Position numbers and translations under genes: made by a program. Source: Pseudomonas putida (GTDB lineage: Bacteria; Pseudomonadota; Gammaproteobacteria; Pseudomonadales; Pseudomonadaceae). From it: a stretch of 64,000 nucleotides of DNA. The stretch covers positions 267,131 to 331,130 of the forward strand of contig NZ_MNAH01000003.1 of assembly GCF_001976065.1 (NCBI RefSeq), written 5' to 3'. Shown piece by piece: positions 10,709 to 20,309 of the stretch. Within the stretch, counting starts at the first letter, position 1, and every line of letters starts with the position of its first letter. The notes below the pieces were generated by a model that was not told the origin of the DNA, searched no databases, and was given only the letters and a program-made list of their open reading frames with translations.

Positions 10709-12367
10709 TTAGTGCGAAACCGCCCCACTCGCCCCCAACCCAGTCTGCGAACGAACAAACTGCGGGAAGAACAGTGCGCGCTCGTTATCAGCCGCAGTCG
10801 ACTTGTCGGTAATCGAGAAGAACCAGATCCCGACAAAGGCAATGATCATGGAGAACAGCGCCGGGTACTCGTACGGGAAGATCGCCTTCTCGTGATGCAG
10901 GATCTGCACCCAGATGGTTGGCCCAAGGATCATCAAGCCCACAGCGCTCACCAGGCCCAACCAGCCGCCAATCATCGCACCGCGAGTGGTCAGCTTTTTC
11001 CAGTACATGGAAAGCAGCAGGACCGGGAAGTTGCAGCTCGCCGCGATGGAGAACGCCAGGCCCACCATGAACGCGATGTTCTGGCTTTCGAACAGGATGC
11101 CCAGACCGATCGCCAGCACCGCCAGAGCGATGGTGGTGATTTTCGAAACGCGGATCTCGTCCTTCTCGTTGGCCTTGCCCTTCTTGATCACGCTGGCATA
11201 CAGGTCGTGGGACACCGCCGAGGCACCAGCCAGGGTCAGGCCGGCAACCACTGCCAGAATGGTCGCGAACGCTACCGCCGAGATGAAGCCCAGGAAGATA
11301 CTGCCGCCCACCGCGTTGGCCAGGTGCACCGCCGCCATGTTGTTACCACCCAACAGCGCGCCAGCCGCATCCTTGAACGCCGGGTTGGTGCTGACCAGCA
11401 GGATCGCGCCAAAGCCGATGATGAAGGTCAGGATATAGAAGTAGCCAATGAAGCCGGTTGCGTACAAAACGCTCTTGCGCGCTTCTTTCGCGTCACTCAC
11501 GGTGAAGAAGCGCATCAGGATGTGTGGCAGGCCGGCGGTACCGAACATCAGTGCCAGGCCAAGGGAGAACGCCGAGATCGGATCTTTCACCAGGCCGCCT
11601 GGGCTCATGATCGCTTCGCCTTTGGCGTGAACCTTGATCGCCTCGGAGAACAGCGTGTTGAAGTCAAAGTTGACGTGCTTCATTACCATCAGCGCCATGA
11701 ACGAGGCACCGGACAGCAACAGCACTGCCTTGATGATCTGCACCCAAGTGGTCGCCAGCATGCCGCCGAACAGCACGTACATGCACATCAGGACACCAAC
11801 CAGGATCACTGCTACGTGGTAATCCAGACCGAACAGCAACTGGATCAGCTTGCCGGCCCCGACCATTTGCGCGATCAGGTAGAACGCCACCACCACCAAC
11901 GAACCGCAAGCGGACAGCGAGCGAATCTGGGTTTGCCCAAGGCGGTAGGACGCCACATCGGCGAAGGTGTACTTGCCCAGGTTACGCAGGCGCTCGGCGA
12001 TCAGGAACAGAATGATCGGCCAGCCCACCAGGAAGCCGATCGAGTAGATCAGGCCATCGTAGCCGGAGGTGAACACCAGCGCGGAAATACCCAGGAAGGA
12101 TGCCGCGGACATATAGTCACCGGCAATCGCCAGACCGTTCTGGAAGCCGGTGATCTTGCCACCTGCCGCATAATAGTCGGAGGCCGACTTGTTTTTCTTG
12201 GAAGCCCAGTAGGTGATGCACAGGGTCGCACCAACGAATGCGACGAACATCAGGATCGCCGATACGTTAAGCGGTTGTTTTTGCACAGCGCCGGTCAGGG
12301 CGTCAGCCGCCCAGGCGCCCGGTGCGAAGGCTGCGATGCTCAAAAGAGCCATTAGACGCCGGATCAT
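10709..12367 (-). CDS. actP: Cation/acetate symporter
   Basis: Sodium:solute symporter-family permease for acetate and other short monocarboxylates in the inner membrane. The 552-aa protein has an N-terminal hydrophobic segment and about 13 transmembrane segments. Family features include [22 protein letters not shown] near residues 60-80 and [15 protein letters not shown] in the middle. It overlaps the upstream DUF485 gene by 4 nt, the conserved yjcH-actP pairing. Length is normal. Confidence 0.94.
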   Translation of the reverse strand: MIRRLMALLSIAAFAPGAWAADALTGAVQKQPLNVSAILMFVAFVGATLCITYWASKKNKSASDYYAAGGKITGFQNGLAIAGDYMSAASFLGISALVFTSGYDGLIYSIGFLVGWPIILFLIAERLRNLGKYTFADVASYRLGQTQIRSLSACGSLVVVAFYLIAQMVGAGKLIQLLFGLDYHVAVILVGVLMCMYVLFGGMLATTWVQIIKAVLLLSGASFMALMVMKHVNFDFNTLFSEAIKVHAKGEAIMSPGGLVKDPISAFSLGLALMFGTAGLPHILMRFFTVSDAKEARKSVLYATGFIGYFYILTFIIGFGAILLVSTNPAFKDAAGALLGGNNMAAVHLANAVGGSIFLGFISAVAFATILAVVAGLTLAGASAVSHDLYASVIKKGKANEKDEIRVSKITTIALAVLAIGLGILFESQNIAFMVGLAFSIAASCNFPVLLLSMYWKKLTTRGAMIGGWLGLVSAVGLMILGPTIWVQILHHEKAIFPYEYPALFSMIIAFVGIWFFSITDKSTAADNERALFFPQFVRSQTGLGASGAVSH

Positions 12368-12675
12368 TGCTGAGCCTCCTTGAGAATCGCATTGTTCAGG
12401 TCGTCGAATTCGCCGTTGGCGCGTCGCACGTAGATACCGGTCAGTATGAAAGCCGAAACAATCAGCCCGACACCAATCGGTATGCCCCAGGTAATCGATG
12501 ACTCAGGGCTGATTTTCGCCCCCAGTACATGCGGACCGTAAGCAATCAAAAGGATGAATCCGGAGTAAAGCCCTAGCATGATCGCCGAAAGAATCCAGGC
12601 GAATCGTTCCCTCTTGCTAACCAGCTCCTTGAAGCGCGGGCTGTTTTGAATCGAGAGGTAAATGCTGTCGTTCAT
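12364..12675 (-). CDS. yjcH: DUF485 membrane protein paired with ActP
   Basis: 103-aa protein with two transmembrane segments (about 26-47 and 60-83) separated by a short loop, preceded by the family segment [16 protein letters not shown]. The family almost always lies directly upstream of acetate/pyruvate SSS permeases and is thought to assist them, but its exact role is not established. The 4-nt overlap with actP indicates translational coupling. Confidence 0.9.
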   Translation of the reverse strand: MNDSIYLSIQNSPRFKELVSKRERFAWILSAIMLGLYSGFILLIAYGPHVLGAKISPESSITWGIPIGVGLIVSAFILTGIYVRRANGEFDDLNNAILKEAQQ

Positions 12676-12805
12676 TGTTTTTATCCTCGCAGCACAGATT
12701 TAGTTGGAACGGTATCCACTCTATGCGGCTGCGGGGCAGGTTCCAGACGACCTTAGTCTTAGAACCACGTGACGTATTTGCCAAAGTCCAGCAAGAATAA
12801 ATAAA

Positions 12806-12894
12806 TGTGGGAGCGAGCCTGCTCGCGAAGGCGTCAGGTCAGTCGAGATGTTGGTCAACTGACAGACCGCTTCGCGAGCAGGCTCGCTCCCACA
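12806..12894. repeat. REPIN, type A
   Basis: Inverted pair of GTGGGAGCGAGCCTGCTCGC units about 45 bp apart, between the DUF485 gene start and the 3' end of the betaine-binding protein gene. Confidence 0.9.
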
Positions 12895-12916
12895 GGGTCA
12901 AGCGTGCTCTATGTAA

Positions 12917-13768
12917 TTACTTGATCCAGTCAGCCACGCGCTCCGGGTGTTTGGCTACCCAGTCCTTCGCCGCGGCTTCAGGCTTGGCGCCTTCCTGGAT
13001 CGCCAGCATGACTTCGCCGATTTCGTCTTTCGACGCCCACTGGAAGTTCTTCAGGAACTTGGCCACTTCCGGTGCCTTGGTCGCCAGCTCTTTGCTGCCG
13101 ATGCTGTTCACGGTTTCAGCCGCGCCATACACGCCTTTCGGGTCTTCCAGGAAACGCAGTTTCCACTTGGCGAACATCCAGTGCGGCACCCAACCGGTGA
13201 CGGCAATGGATTCGTTCTTCTTCTCGGCACGGGTCAGCTCGGCAATCATGCCGGCGCCGGAACTGGCCTTGAGTTGATAGCCGGTCAGGTCGTAGTCCTT
13301 GATTGCCTGTTCGGTCTTGAGCATCACGCCTGAACCGGCGTCGATGCCGACGATGCGTTTCTTGAAGCTGTCATCGGTCTTCAGGTCTTCAAGTGACTTG
13401 GCCTTGACGTAGTCCGGAACGATCAAGCCGATCTTGGCGTCCTTGAAGTTCGGCCCGTAGTCGACGACCTGGTCCTTGTTCTTGGTCCAGTAGTCGCCGT
13501 GGGTCACTGGCAGCCAGGCCGACAGCATGGCGTCGAGTTTGCCGGTGGCCACGCCCTGCCACATGATCCCGGTGGCGACGGCTTGCAGCTTCACGTCATA
13601 ATTGAGCTTCTGCTTGATCACTTCAGCGGCCACGTGCGTGGTCGCGACGCTGTCGGACCAGCCGTCAACGTAACCGATGCTCAGGGTCTTGTTCTCGGCA
13701 TTGGCGAATGTGGAGCCAATCGCAAGCACCAGAGCGGCACCTGCGCCTAAAAGTCGTCGCATCTTCAT
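12917..13768 (-). CDS. Glycine betaine/choline-type ABC substrate-binding protein
   Basis: Periplasmic binding protein of the OpuAC family, 283 aa, with a signal peptide ending about residue 24 (TFANA-ENK). Typical features are IGYVDGWSDSVATTHVAAEV at the start of the mature chain, the DAMLSAWLPVTH segment and GWVPHWMFAKWKLRFLEDP, whose aromatic residues would form the cage for a quaternary ammonium ligand. No permease or ATPase gene is adjacent, so it is an orphan binding protein that probably serves a transporter encoded elsewhere. The exact ligand (betaine, choline or carnitine) cannot be told from sequence alone. Confidence 0.9.
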   Translation of the reverse strand: MKMRRLLGAGAALVLAIGSTFANAENKTLSIGYVDGWSDSVATTHVAAEVIKQKLNYDVKLQAVATGIMWQGVATGKLDAMLSAWLPVTHGDYWTKNKDQVVDYGPNFKDAKIGLIVPDYVKAKSLEDLKTDDSFKKRIVGIDAGSGVMLKTEQAIKDYDLTGYQLKASSGAGMIAELTRAEKKNESIAVTGWVPHWMFAKWKLRFLEDPKGVYGAAETVNSIGSKELATKAPEVAKFLKNFQWASKDEIGEVMLAIQEGAKPEAAAKDWVAKHPERVADWIK

Positions 13769-14098
13769 CGTTACTTCCCCGAAAGTGCTGCGCTCGACGG
13801 ATGCCGAGTCGCGTCAACGTATAGTTATAGTGCACAGCGCCCCCATCACGCCCCACCCGCAAACTCGTTCGTACATCAGCGGAGTACTGACACTGCGATA
13901 ATCAACCTGACACAGAGGGTGACCTTCTCTGCCAGCGACCTCGAGCCATCGAGAAACGACATCAGAACGCCATGAGTCATGAGCCGCGCTAACGAAGCGG
14001 TCGGTCCGCCCGAACTTTGCATGTCAAAATCATGCAGGCCACCAAGCACGCGACAAATGCAGGTAACATGCGCCGCTTTGCTCCCAGACGGCCTGACC
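13769..14098. other. Intergenic region, divergent promoters
   Basis: 330 bp between the divergent betaine-binding protein and GH17 genes. The open frame of the GH17 gene extends back to 13979 but no plausible start or family similarity is seen there. No repeat or RNA gene was recognised. Confidence 0.6.
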
Positions 14099-15652
14099 AT
14101 GCCCGCGACATCCCGCTTTCCTTTTTTTGCCTATCTGTTCGCTTGCCTGCTGGGGCTGTTTGCCCTCGGCGGCTTCTGGTACGGGCTGGGCAAACCGGTG
14201 ATCCTGCCGGATGCCGCCAGCGCGACGCACAAGCTGCAATGCGCTTCCTACACCCCGTTCGACAAAGACCAGTCACCGTTCGATGTGCCGTTCAAACTGC
14301 GCCCCGAGCGCATGGACGCCGACCTCGCGCTGCTGGCCAAAAGTTTCCAATGCATCCGCACCTATTCGATGACCGGCCTCGAAGCCCTGCCCGATCTGGC
14401 GCGCAAGCATGGGTTGAAGCTGATGATCGGCGCCTGGATCAACAGCAATCCGGTGGACACTGAAAAAGAAGTGGACCTGCTTATCGCCTCGGCCAATGCC
14501 AACGCGGATGTGGTCAGCGCGGTGATCGTCGGCAACGAAACCCTGCTGCGCAAGGAAGTCACCGGCACCCAGCTGGTGAGACTGATCAACAAGGTCAAGC
14601 GCCAGGTCAAGCAACCCGTCACCTATGCCGATGTCTGGGAGTTCTGGCTCAAGCACCCGGAAGTCGCGCCAGCCGTGGATTTCCTGACCATCCACTTGCT
14701 GCCGTACTGGGAAGATGATCCTTCGAACATCGACGCCGCTCTGCAGCATGTAGCCGAGGTCCGCCAGGTATTCGGCAACAAATTCGCGCCCAAGGACGTG
14801 ATGATCGGCGAAACCGGCTGGCCGAGCGAAGGCCGCCAGCGTGAAACCGCGCTGCCAAGCCGGGTCAACGAGGCCAAATTCATTCGAGGTTTTGTCGCCA
14901 TGGCCGAGCAGCAAGGCTGGCACTACAACCTCATCGAAGCCTTCGACCAGCCATGGAAGCGCGCCAGCGAAGGGGCTGTCGGCGGTTACTGGGGACTGTT
15001 CGATGCGGACCGGCAGGACAAGGGCGTGCTGGCCGGGCCGGTGTCGAACGTGCCGTTCTGGTCGCAGTGGCTGGTGGTCGGCGGGTTTATCTTCCTTGCC
15101 ACGCTGATCCTTGGCGGTCGTGTGCGCAGCACGCGCGCCGCGCTGGTGCTGCCGCTGCTGGGAGCCCTGGCCGCTTGTTCACTGGGTGCCTGGGGCGACC
15201 TGGCACGGGTCACCACGCGTTTTGCCAGTGAGTGGCTGTGGGTCGCCCTGCTGACCGCCTTGAATGTGTTGGTGCTGGCCCATGCCGCGCTGACGTTGAG
15301 CCCACGCACCGGCTGGCGTGGCTGGGCGTTCAATGCCCTGGAACGTCGGGCCGGCTGGATACTGGCAGTGGCAGGCTTTGCCGCTGCGGTGATGATGCTG
15401 GAGCTGGTGTTCGACCCGCGTTATCGCAGCTTCCCGAGCGTCGCCTTCATCCTGCCAGCGCTGGTTTACCTGTGCCGCCCGGTGAGGGTGCCGCGCCGGG
15501 AGATCGCCCTGCTGACCTTCATCATCGGCGCCGGCATCGCGCCGCAGCTTTTTCGTGAAGGTTTGCAGAACCAGCAGGCCTGGGGCTGGGCGCTGGTGAG
15601 CCTGTTGATGGTGGCGGCGTTGTGGCGCAGCTTGCGGGTTCGCAAGGGCTGA
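14099..15652 (+). CDS. Membrane-bound GH17-family glucan hydrolase/transglycosylase
   Basis: 517 aa from the ATG at 14099 (MPATSRFPFFAYLFACLLGL), with an N-terminal membrane anchor (about 6-30), a GH17 TIM-barrel catalytic domain (about 45-330) and four to five C-terminal transmembrane segments (about 338-510). The two expected GH17 acids are visible: the acid/base E147 in VIVGNETLL and the nucleophile E238 in GETGWPS. Such proteins in pseudomonads are often called beta-(1,6)-glucan synthases; by domain they more likely remodel beta-1,3-glucans such as cyclic periplasmic glucans. No glycosyltransferase gene is adjacent. Confidence 0.85.
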   Translation: MPATSRFPFFAYLFACLLGLFALGGFWYGLGKPVILPDAASATHKLQCASYTPFDKDQSPFDVPFKLRPERMDADLALLAKSFQCIRTYSMTGLEALPDLARKHGLKLMIGAWINSNPVDTEKEVDLLIASANANADVVSAVIVGNETLLRKEVTGTQLVRLINKVKRQVKQPVTYADVWEFWLKHPEVAPAVDFLTIHLLPYWEDDPSNIDAALQHVAEVRQVFGNKFAPKDVMIGETGWPSEGRQRETALPSRVNEAKFIRGFVAMAEQQGWHYNLIEAFDQPWKRASEGAVGGYWGLFDADRQDKGVLAGPVSNVPFWSQWLVVGGFIFLATLILGGRVRSTRAALVLPLLGALAACSLGAWGDLARVTTRFASEWLWVALLTALNVLVLAHAALTLSPRTGWRGWAFNALERRAGWILAVAGFAAAVMMLELVFDPRYRSFPSVAFILPALVYLCRPVRVPRREIALLTFIIGAGIAPQLFREGLQNQQAWGWALVSLLMVAALWRSLRVRKG

Positions 15653-15671
15653 TTCGGCGCTGCATCCGCCC

Positions 15672-15749
15672 TCTTCGCGAGCAGGCTCGCTCCCACATTT
15701 GATCTGCGTCGTTCACAAATCTACTGCGGGAGCGAGCCTGCTCGCGAAG
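15672..15749. repeat. REPIN, type A
   Basis: Inverted REP pair CTTCGCGAGCAGGCTCGCTC ... GAGCGAGCCTGCTCGCGAAG located between the convergent GH17 and small membrane protein genes. Confidence 0.9.
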
Positions 15750-15757
15750 GCTATCGA

Positions 15758-16126
15758 TCAGGCGCTACGGGATGCCCTGACCAACCGCAACCCCGCAATC
15801 ACCACCGCAAACACCGCCATCGTCGTGTTGTACAACGCCAGCGCCGGGAAGCCGAATACCAGCGCCAGGACCGCCAACCACCACCCTGCCCGCCCTGGCA
15901 GCACAAAGCCGACCACGGCGGCCGCCAGTGCTGCCCAACCCAATACCTGGAAGTGAATCATCAGGCCCAGGTTCGAACGCACCTGGCACTCCCAGCGGCT
16001 GGTCTCGTCCACGCAGATGCCGACCCATTGCGCATCTTCCATGAAGCCATAACGCGCGCCATAGCTGGCAGCCAGCCACAGCGGCAACAAAACAAGCAGC
16101 ACAATCACGGGCAAGCGGCGGGACAT
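15758..16126 (-). CDS. Small membrane protein, unknown function
   Basis: 122 aa from the ATG at 16126, which has GGAG 6 nt upstream; an in-frame TTG four codons earlier overlaps that site and is rejected. Layout: an N-terminal hydrophobic segment (about 5-22), a short periplasmic stretch with two cysteines (ICVDETSRWECQV), then two or three transmembrane segments. No family was recognised. It is convergent with the GH17 gene and divergent from the hydrolase gene. Confidence 0.7.
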   Translation of the reverse strand: MSRRLPVIVLLVLLPLWLAASYGARYGFMEDAQWVGICVDETSRWECQVRSNLGLMIHFQVLGWAALAAAVVGFVLPGRAGWWLAVLALVFGFPALALYNTTMAVFAVVIAGLRLVRASRSA

Positions 16127-16350
16127 GGAGCACTCCAATAGGCGAAAACGGCGGCCAGCTTAATCGCCCGACAGCCTTACGCAAGCGATAACAACTGATA
16201 ACTGGTCATTCAATCACTGCAAAGTGTATCGTCGAGCTACTATTACTCGGAATTCAGGCCAGTTTGGTGCCGTTGCGTGGCACTTTGGCGCAAAACCAGT
16301 GGTCATACCCTGCGAACTTCATTCGGCACCTTTTTCTAAGGGATCTAGTC

Positions 16351-17649
16351 ATGCTCCGTTCCTTGCGCTTCGCCGCCCTGTTTGGCGGCCTTATTTTGAG
16401 TGCGTCCGCACTGGCGGTCGATATCGACGCCGCCAGTTATGGCTACCCCTTGACCAACCCGTTCGAGGCGACCATCGCCACGACGCCACCGGACCTGCGT
16501 CCCGAGCTGCCGCTCGATGACGACATCGATCAGTCGGATCGCAGCGTCACCTTACGGCCCGAACGTGCATTCGAACTGCCGGACAACTTCTGGGCGGTGA
16601 AGAAACTCACCTATCGCATCGCCACCCAGGATAAACCCGCGCCGTTGATCTTCCTGATCGCCGGCACGGGCGCGCGTTACGACAGCACCCTCAACGAATA
16701 CCTGAAAAAGCTCTACTACAAGGCCGGCTACCACGTGGTGCAACTGTCGTCGCCCACCAGCTTCGACTTCATGAGCGCCGCCTCGCGTTTTGCCACCCCG
16801 GGCGTCACCAAGGACGACGCAGAAGACATGTACCGAGTGATGCAGGCCATACGGGCGCAAAACCCGAAGCTGCCGGTCACCGATTACTACCTGACGGGCT
16901 ACAGCCTGGGTGCACTGGATGCGGCATTCGTCGCGCACCTGGACGAAACCCGCCGCAGCTTCAACTTCAAGAAAGTGCTGTTGCTCAATCCTCCGGTCAA
17001 CCTCTACACCTCGATCACCAACCTGGACCGACTGGTCCAGACCGAGGTCAAGGGCATCAACAACACCACCACCTTCTATGAACTGGTGCTGAACAAACTC
17101 ACCCGTTACTTCCAGCAGAAGGGCTACATCGATCTCAACGACGCCCTGCTTTACGACTTCCAGCAGTCCAAGCAGCACCTGAGCAATGAACAGATGGCCA
17201 TGCTGATCGGCACCTCGTTCCGTTTTTCCGCGGCCGACATCGCCTTCACCTCGGACCTGATCAACCGTCGCGGCCTGATCACGCCACCGAAAACGCCCAT
17301 CACCGAAGGCACCAGCCTCACGCCTTACCTCAAGCGTGCGTTGCAGTGTGACTTCGACTGCTACATCACCGAACAGGTGATCCCGATGTGGCGTGCGCGC
17401 ACCGACGGCGGCAGCCTGCTGCAACTGATCGACCAGGTGAGCCTGTATGCACTGAAGGACTACCTGCACGACAGCCCGAAAATCGCCGTGATGCACAACG
17501 CCGACGATGTGATTCTCGGCCCTGGTGACCTGGGTTTCCTGCGCAAGACCTTTGGCGATCGCCTGACCGTTTACCCGCTGGGCGGCCATTGCGGCAACCT
17601 TAACTACCGCGTCAACAGCGACGCCATGCTGGAGTTCTTCCGTGGCTAA
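16351..17649 (+). CDS. Periplasmic alpha/beta hydrolase paired with MlaA homologue
   Basis: 432 aa from the ATG at 16351 (AAGGGA upstream), with a signal peptide (MLRSLRFAALFGGLILSASA). The fold reads as an alpha/beta hydrolase: oxyanion region FLIAGTGARYD, nucleophile elbow TGYSLGA (S185), acid in HNADDVILGPGD (D385/D386) and catalytic histidine in LGGHCGNL (H413). Homologues are sometimes labelled serine/threonine kinase, which the sequence does not support. The stop overlaps the next gene (MlaA family) by 8 nt, suggesting a linked job on outer-membrane phospholipids. That is an inference; the substrate is unknown. Confidence 0.78.
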   Translation: MLRSLRFAALFGGLILSASALAVDIDAASYGYPLTNPFEATIATTPPDLRPELPLDDDIDQSDRSVTLRPERAFELPDNFWAVKKLTYRIATQDKPAPLIFLIAGTGARYDSTLNEYLKKLYYKAGYHVVQLSSPTSFDFMSAASRFATPGVTKDDAEDMYRVMQAIRAQNPKLPVTDYYLTGYSLGALDAAFVAHLDETRRSFNFKKVLLLNPPVNLYTSITNLDRLVQTEVKGINNTTTFYELVLNKLTRYFQQKGYIDLNDALLYDFQQSKQHLSNEQMAMLIGTSFRFSAADIAFTSDLINRRGLITPPKTPITEGTSLTPYLKRALQCDFDCYITEQVIPMWRARTDGGSLLQLIDQVSLYALKDYLHDSPKIAVMHNADDVILGPGDLGFLRKTFGDRLTVYPLGGHCGNLNYRVNSDAMLEFFRG

Positions 17650-18430
17650 ATACCTCCTGCTTATCGCTGCGTTACTCTGTGCAACCGCTGCCAATGCCGA
17701 CAACAGCAAGGCCAACGCCCCGGTGGTCGTCGACAGTGACGGCTTCAAGGAGCCCCTGAGCAAACTCAAGTTCAACCCGGGCCTGGACCAGCGCGAGTTC
17801 GAGCGTTCGACGCTCAGCGCATTGAACGTCTATGACCCGCTGGAACAGTGGAACCGCCGCGTTTACCACTTCAACTACCGGTTCGACCAATGGGTGTTCC
17901 TGCCGGTGGTCGATGGCTATCGCTACATCACCCCGAGCTTCCTGCGCACCGGCGTCAGCAACTTCTTCAACAACGTTGGCGACGTGCCGAACCTGCTCAA
18001 CAGCCTGTTGCAGTTCAAGGGCCAGCGTTCGATGGAAATCACCGGCCGGCTGCTGCTCAACACCACCATCGGTATCGCCGGCCTGTGGGACCCGGCCACC
18101 GCCATGGGCCTGCCGCGCCAGAACGAAGACTTTGGCCAGACCCTGGGCTTCTATGGTGTACCGGGCGGCGCCTACTTCGTACTGCCGATCCTCGGCCCGT
18201 CGAACCTGCGTGACACCGGTGGCCTGGTGGTGGATTTCAGCGCCGAAAGCGCGATCAACTTCCTCAACGTAGCCGAAGTCAGTTCCAACCATCCGGAAGT
18301 CTGGATCCTGCGCGGCATCGACAGGCGCTATCAGACCAGCTTCCGCTACGGCCAGCTGAACTCGCCGTTCGAGTACGAGAAGGTGCGTTACGTGTACACC
18401 GAGTCGCGCAAATTGCAGATTGCCGAGTAA
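17642..18430 (+). CDS. MlaA/VacJ-family protein
   Basis: 262 aa from a GTG start with GGAG 7 nt upstream, translationally coupled to the hydrolase gene. MlaA is the outer-membrane part of the Mla system, which removes misplaced phospholipids from the outer leaflet. Family features are DPLEQWNRRVYHFNYRFDQW, NFFNNVGDVPNLLNSLLQ and the glycine/proline-rich GFYGVPGGAYFVLPILGPS region. The N-terminus is a plain signal peptide (cleavage near ANA-DNS). The single cysteine (C13) is preceded by ALL, a poor lipobox, so it may not be lipidated as classical MlaA is. Confidence 0.88.
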   Translation: MAKYLLLIAALLCATAANADNSKANAPVVVDSDGFKEPLSKLKFNPGLDQREFERSTLSALNVYDPLEQWNRRVYHFNYRFDQWVFLPVVDGYRYITPSFLRTGVSNFFNNVGDVPNLLNSLLQFKGQRSMEITGRLLLNTTIGIAGLWDPATAMGLPRQNEDFGQTLGFYGVPGGAYFVLPILGPSNLRDTGGLVVDFSAESAINFLNVAEVSSNHPEVWILRGIDRRYQTSFRYGQLNSPFEYEKVRYVYTESRKLQIAE

Positions 18431-18451
18431 TTTCGACCGCCACAAAAAAAC

Positions 18452-18541
18452 TGTGGGAGCGAGCCTGCTCGCGATGTGGTCATAACATTCAATACATAGG
18501 TTGACTGTTACACCGCTATCGCGAGCAGGCTCGCTCCCACA
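18452..18541. repeat. REPIN, type A
   Basis: Inverted pair of the GTGGGAGCGAGCCTGCTCGC unit about 47 bp apart, between convergent genes. Confidence 0.9.
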
Positions 18542-18558
18542 TTTGTTAAGGGTTGATC

Positions 18559-19473
18559 TTAGCCCTTCAGCGTCTTCCAGACTTTTCCAACAATAGAAAC
18601 TCCAACCAACACCAGCGCCCCCGCCACAATCCCCGCCACCGCATTGAGCAAAGTCGGCACGATAAATCCGGCACCACCCGCCCCTGCACTGACACTTTCG
18701 ATCCAGTGATGCACCACCGGCACGCCGTGGGTCAGAATCCCGCCACCGACCAGGAACATCGCCGCGGTACCGATCACCGACAGGCTTTTCATCATGTATG
18801 GCGCCGCGCGCAGAATGCCGCCGCCGATGCTTCTGGCCATCTGCCCCGGCTTCTGGGTCAGCCACAGGCCCAGGTCATCGAGCTTGACGATGCCCGCCAC
18901 CAGCCCGTACACGCCAATCGTCATGACGATGGCGATACCCGAGAGCACGACGACCTGTTGGGTCAGCGCCGAATCGGCCACGACGCCAAGGGTGATGGCG
19001 ATGATTTCCGCCGACAGAATGAAGTCGGTGCGGATCGCCCCCTTGATCTTGTCCTTTTCGAACGCCACCAGGTCGACCGCCGGATCCGCCACCGCCTCGA
19101 CCAGCTCGGCATGTTCGGCCTGGTCTTCAGCCTTGCTGTGCAGAAACTTATGGGCGAGCTTTTCAAACCCTTCGAAACACAGGTAGGCGCCACCGACCAT
19201 CAACAACGGCGTGACCAGCCACGGGATGAATGCGCTGATGGCCAATGCCGACGGCACCAGGATCAGCTTGTTGACGAACGAGCCCTTGGCGACCGCCCAG
19301 ACCACCGGGATTTCCCGCTCGGCACGCACACCGCTGACCTGTTGGGCATTGAGCGCCAGGTCATCGCCCAGCACCCCGGCGGTCTTCTTGGCGGCCATTT
19401 TGGTCATCAACGCCACATCGTCCAGCACCGCGGCGATGTCGTCGATCAGCACGAGCAAACTGCTTCCTGCCAT
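18559..19473 (-). CDS. DUF808 (YedI-like) inner-membrane protein
   Basis: 304-aa polytopic protein beginning [20 protein letters not shown], the typical DUF808 N-terminus, followed by [19 protein letters not shown] and multiple transmembrane segments (about 78-105, 165-185, 190-212, 240-262, 275-300). Function is not established for the family. It is convergent with mlaA and divergent from the TetR gene. Start and length agree with the family. Confidence 0.85.
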   Translation of the reverse strand: MAGSSLLVLIDDIAAVLDDVALMTKMAAKKTAGVLGDDLALNAQQVSGVRAEREIPVVWAVAKGSFVNKLILVPSALAISAFIPWLVTPLLMVGGAYLCFEGFEKLAHKFLHSKAEDQAEHAELVEAVADPAVDLVAFEKDKIKGAIRTDFILSAEIIAITLGVVADSALTQQVVVLSGIAIVMTIGVYGLVAGIVKLDDLGLWLTQKPGQMARSIGGGILRAAPYMMKSLSVIGTAAMFLVGGGILTHGVPVVHHWIESVSAGAGGAGFIVPTLLNAVAGIVAGALVLVGVSIVGKVWKTLKG

Positions 19474-19607
19474 GAATCGGCTTTCCTTCTTGAGTGAATG
19501 CCGTGCAGCATAGCGCGGCCGAGCACCGCACGGCGCATTCTTGAGCGTCGCCGAAGGCCGGTGCTACCATGCGCCACCGCCAGTACAGGCAAGGAACCCC
19601 CTGGTTT

Positions 19608-20213
19608 ATGAGCACCATCCGCGAGCGCAACAAACAACTGATCCTGCGTGCCGCCAGTGAAGAATTTGCCGACAAGGGCTTCGCTGCGACCAAAACCAGC
19701 GATATAGCAGCCAAGGCGGGACTGCCCAAGCCTAACGTCTACTACTACTTCAAATCCAAGGAAAACCTCTATCGCGAGGTCCTCGAAAGCATCATCGAGC
19801 CGATTCTGCAGGCCTCGACACCGTTCAACCCCGACGGTGTGCCCAGTGAAGTTCTAAGCGGCTACATCCGCTCGAAAATCCGCATTTCACGCGACCTGCC
19901 CTTCGCCTCCAAGGTGTTCGCCAGCGAAATCATGCACGGCGCCCCGCACCTGAGCGCCGACCTGGTCGAACAGCTCAACGGCCAGGCCAAGCACAACATC
20001 GATTGCATCCAGACCTGGATCGACCGTGGCCAGATAGCGCCCATCGACCCCAACCACCTGATGTTCAGCATCTGGGCCGCAACCCAGACCTACGCCGACT
20101 TCGACTGGCAAATCACCGCCATCACCGGCAAGGCCAAGCTGGATGAAGAAGATTACGAAGCGGCGGCGCAGACGATTATTCGGTTGGTGCTCAAGGGGTG
20201 TGAGCCGGATTGA
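19608..20213 (+). CDS. TetR-family regulator, RutR-like
   Basis: 201 aa from the ATG at 19608 (MSTIRERNKQLILRAASEEF). The N-terminal HTH is clear (ATKTSDIAAKAGLPKPNVYYYFKSKENLYREV). The C-terminal domain (SKVFASEIMHGAPHLS, IDRGQIAPIDPNHLMFSIWAATQTYADFDWQI) matches the RutR/YcdC type, which senses pyrimidines or related nitrogen compounds in E. coli. The ligand here is unknown and the neighbours are not pyrimidine genes. A 13-codon extension upstream is open but lacks a good start. Confidence 0.82.
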   Translation: MSTIRERNKQLILRAASEEFADKGFAATKTSDIAAKAGLPKPNVYYYFKSKENLYREVLESIIEPILQASTPFNPDGVPSEVLSGYIRSKIRISRDLPFASKVFASEIMHGAPHLSADLVEQLNGQAKHNIDCIQTWIDRGQIAPIDPNHLMFSIWAATQTYADFDWQITAITGKAKLDEEDYEAAAQTIIRLVLKGCEPD

Positions 20214-20222
20214 TAGACCGCC

Positions 20223-20290
20223 ATTTGCGAACAGACTGGCTCCCACAAGAACACTGAAAATCCATTGTGGGAGCGAGCCTGCTCGCGAAG
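20223..20290. repeat. Degenerate REPIN left of RAYT gene
   Basis: One intact REP unit (GTGGGAGCGAGCCTGCTCGC, 20267-20286) faces a decayed partner (TTTGCGAACAGACTGGCTCC) to its left. It lies 20 bp from the 3' end of the transposase gene. Confidence 0.75.
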
Positions 20291-20309
20291 AAGGCAACTC
20301 GGTTCCAGC

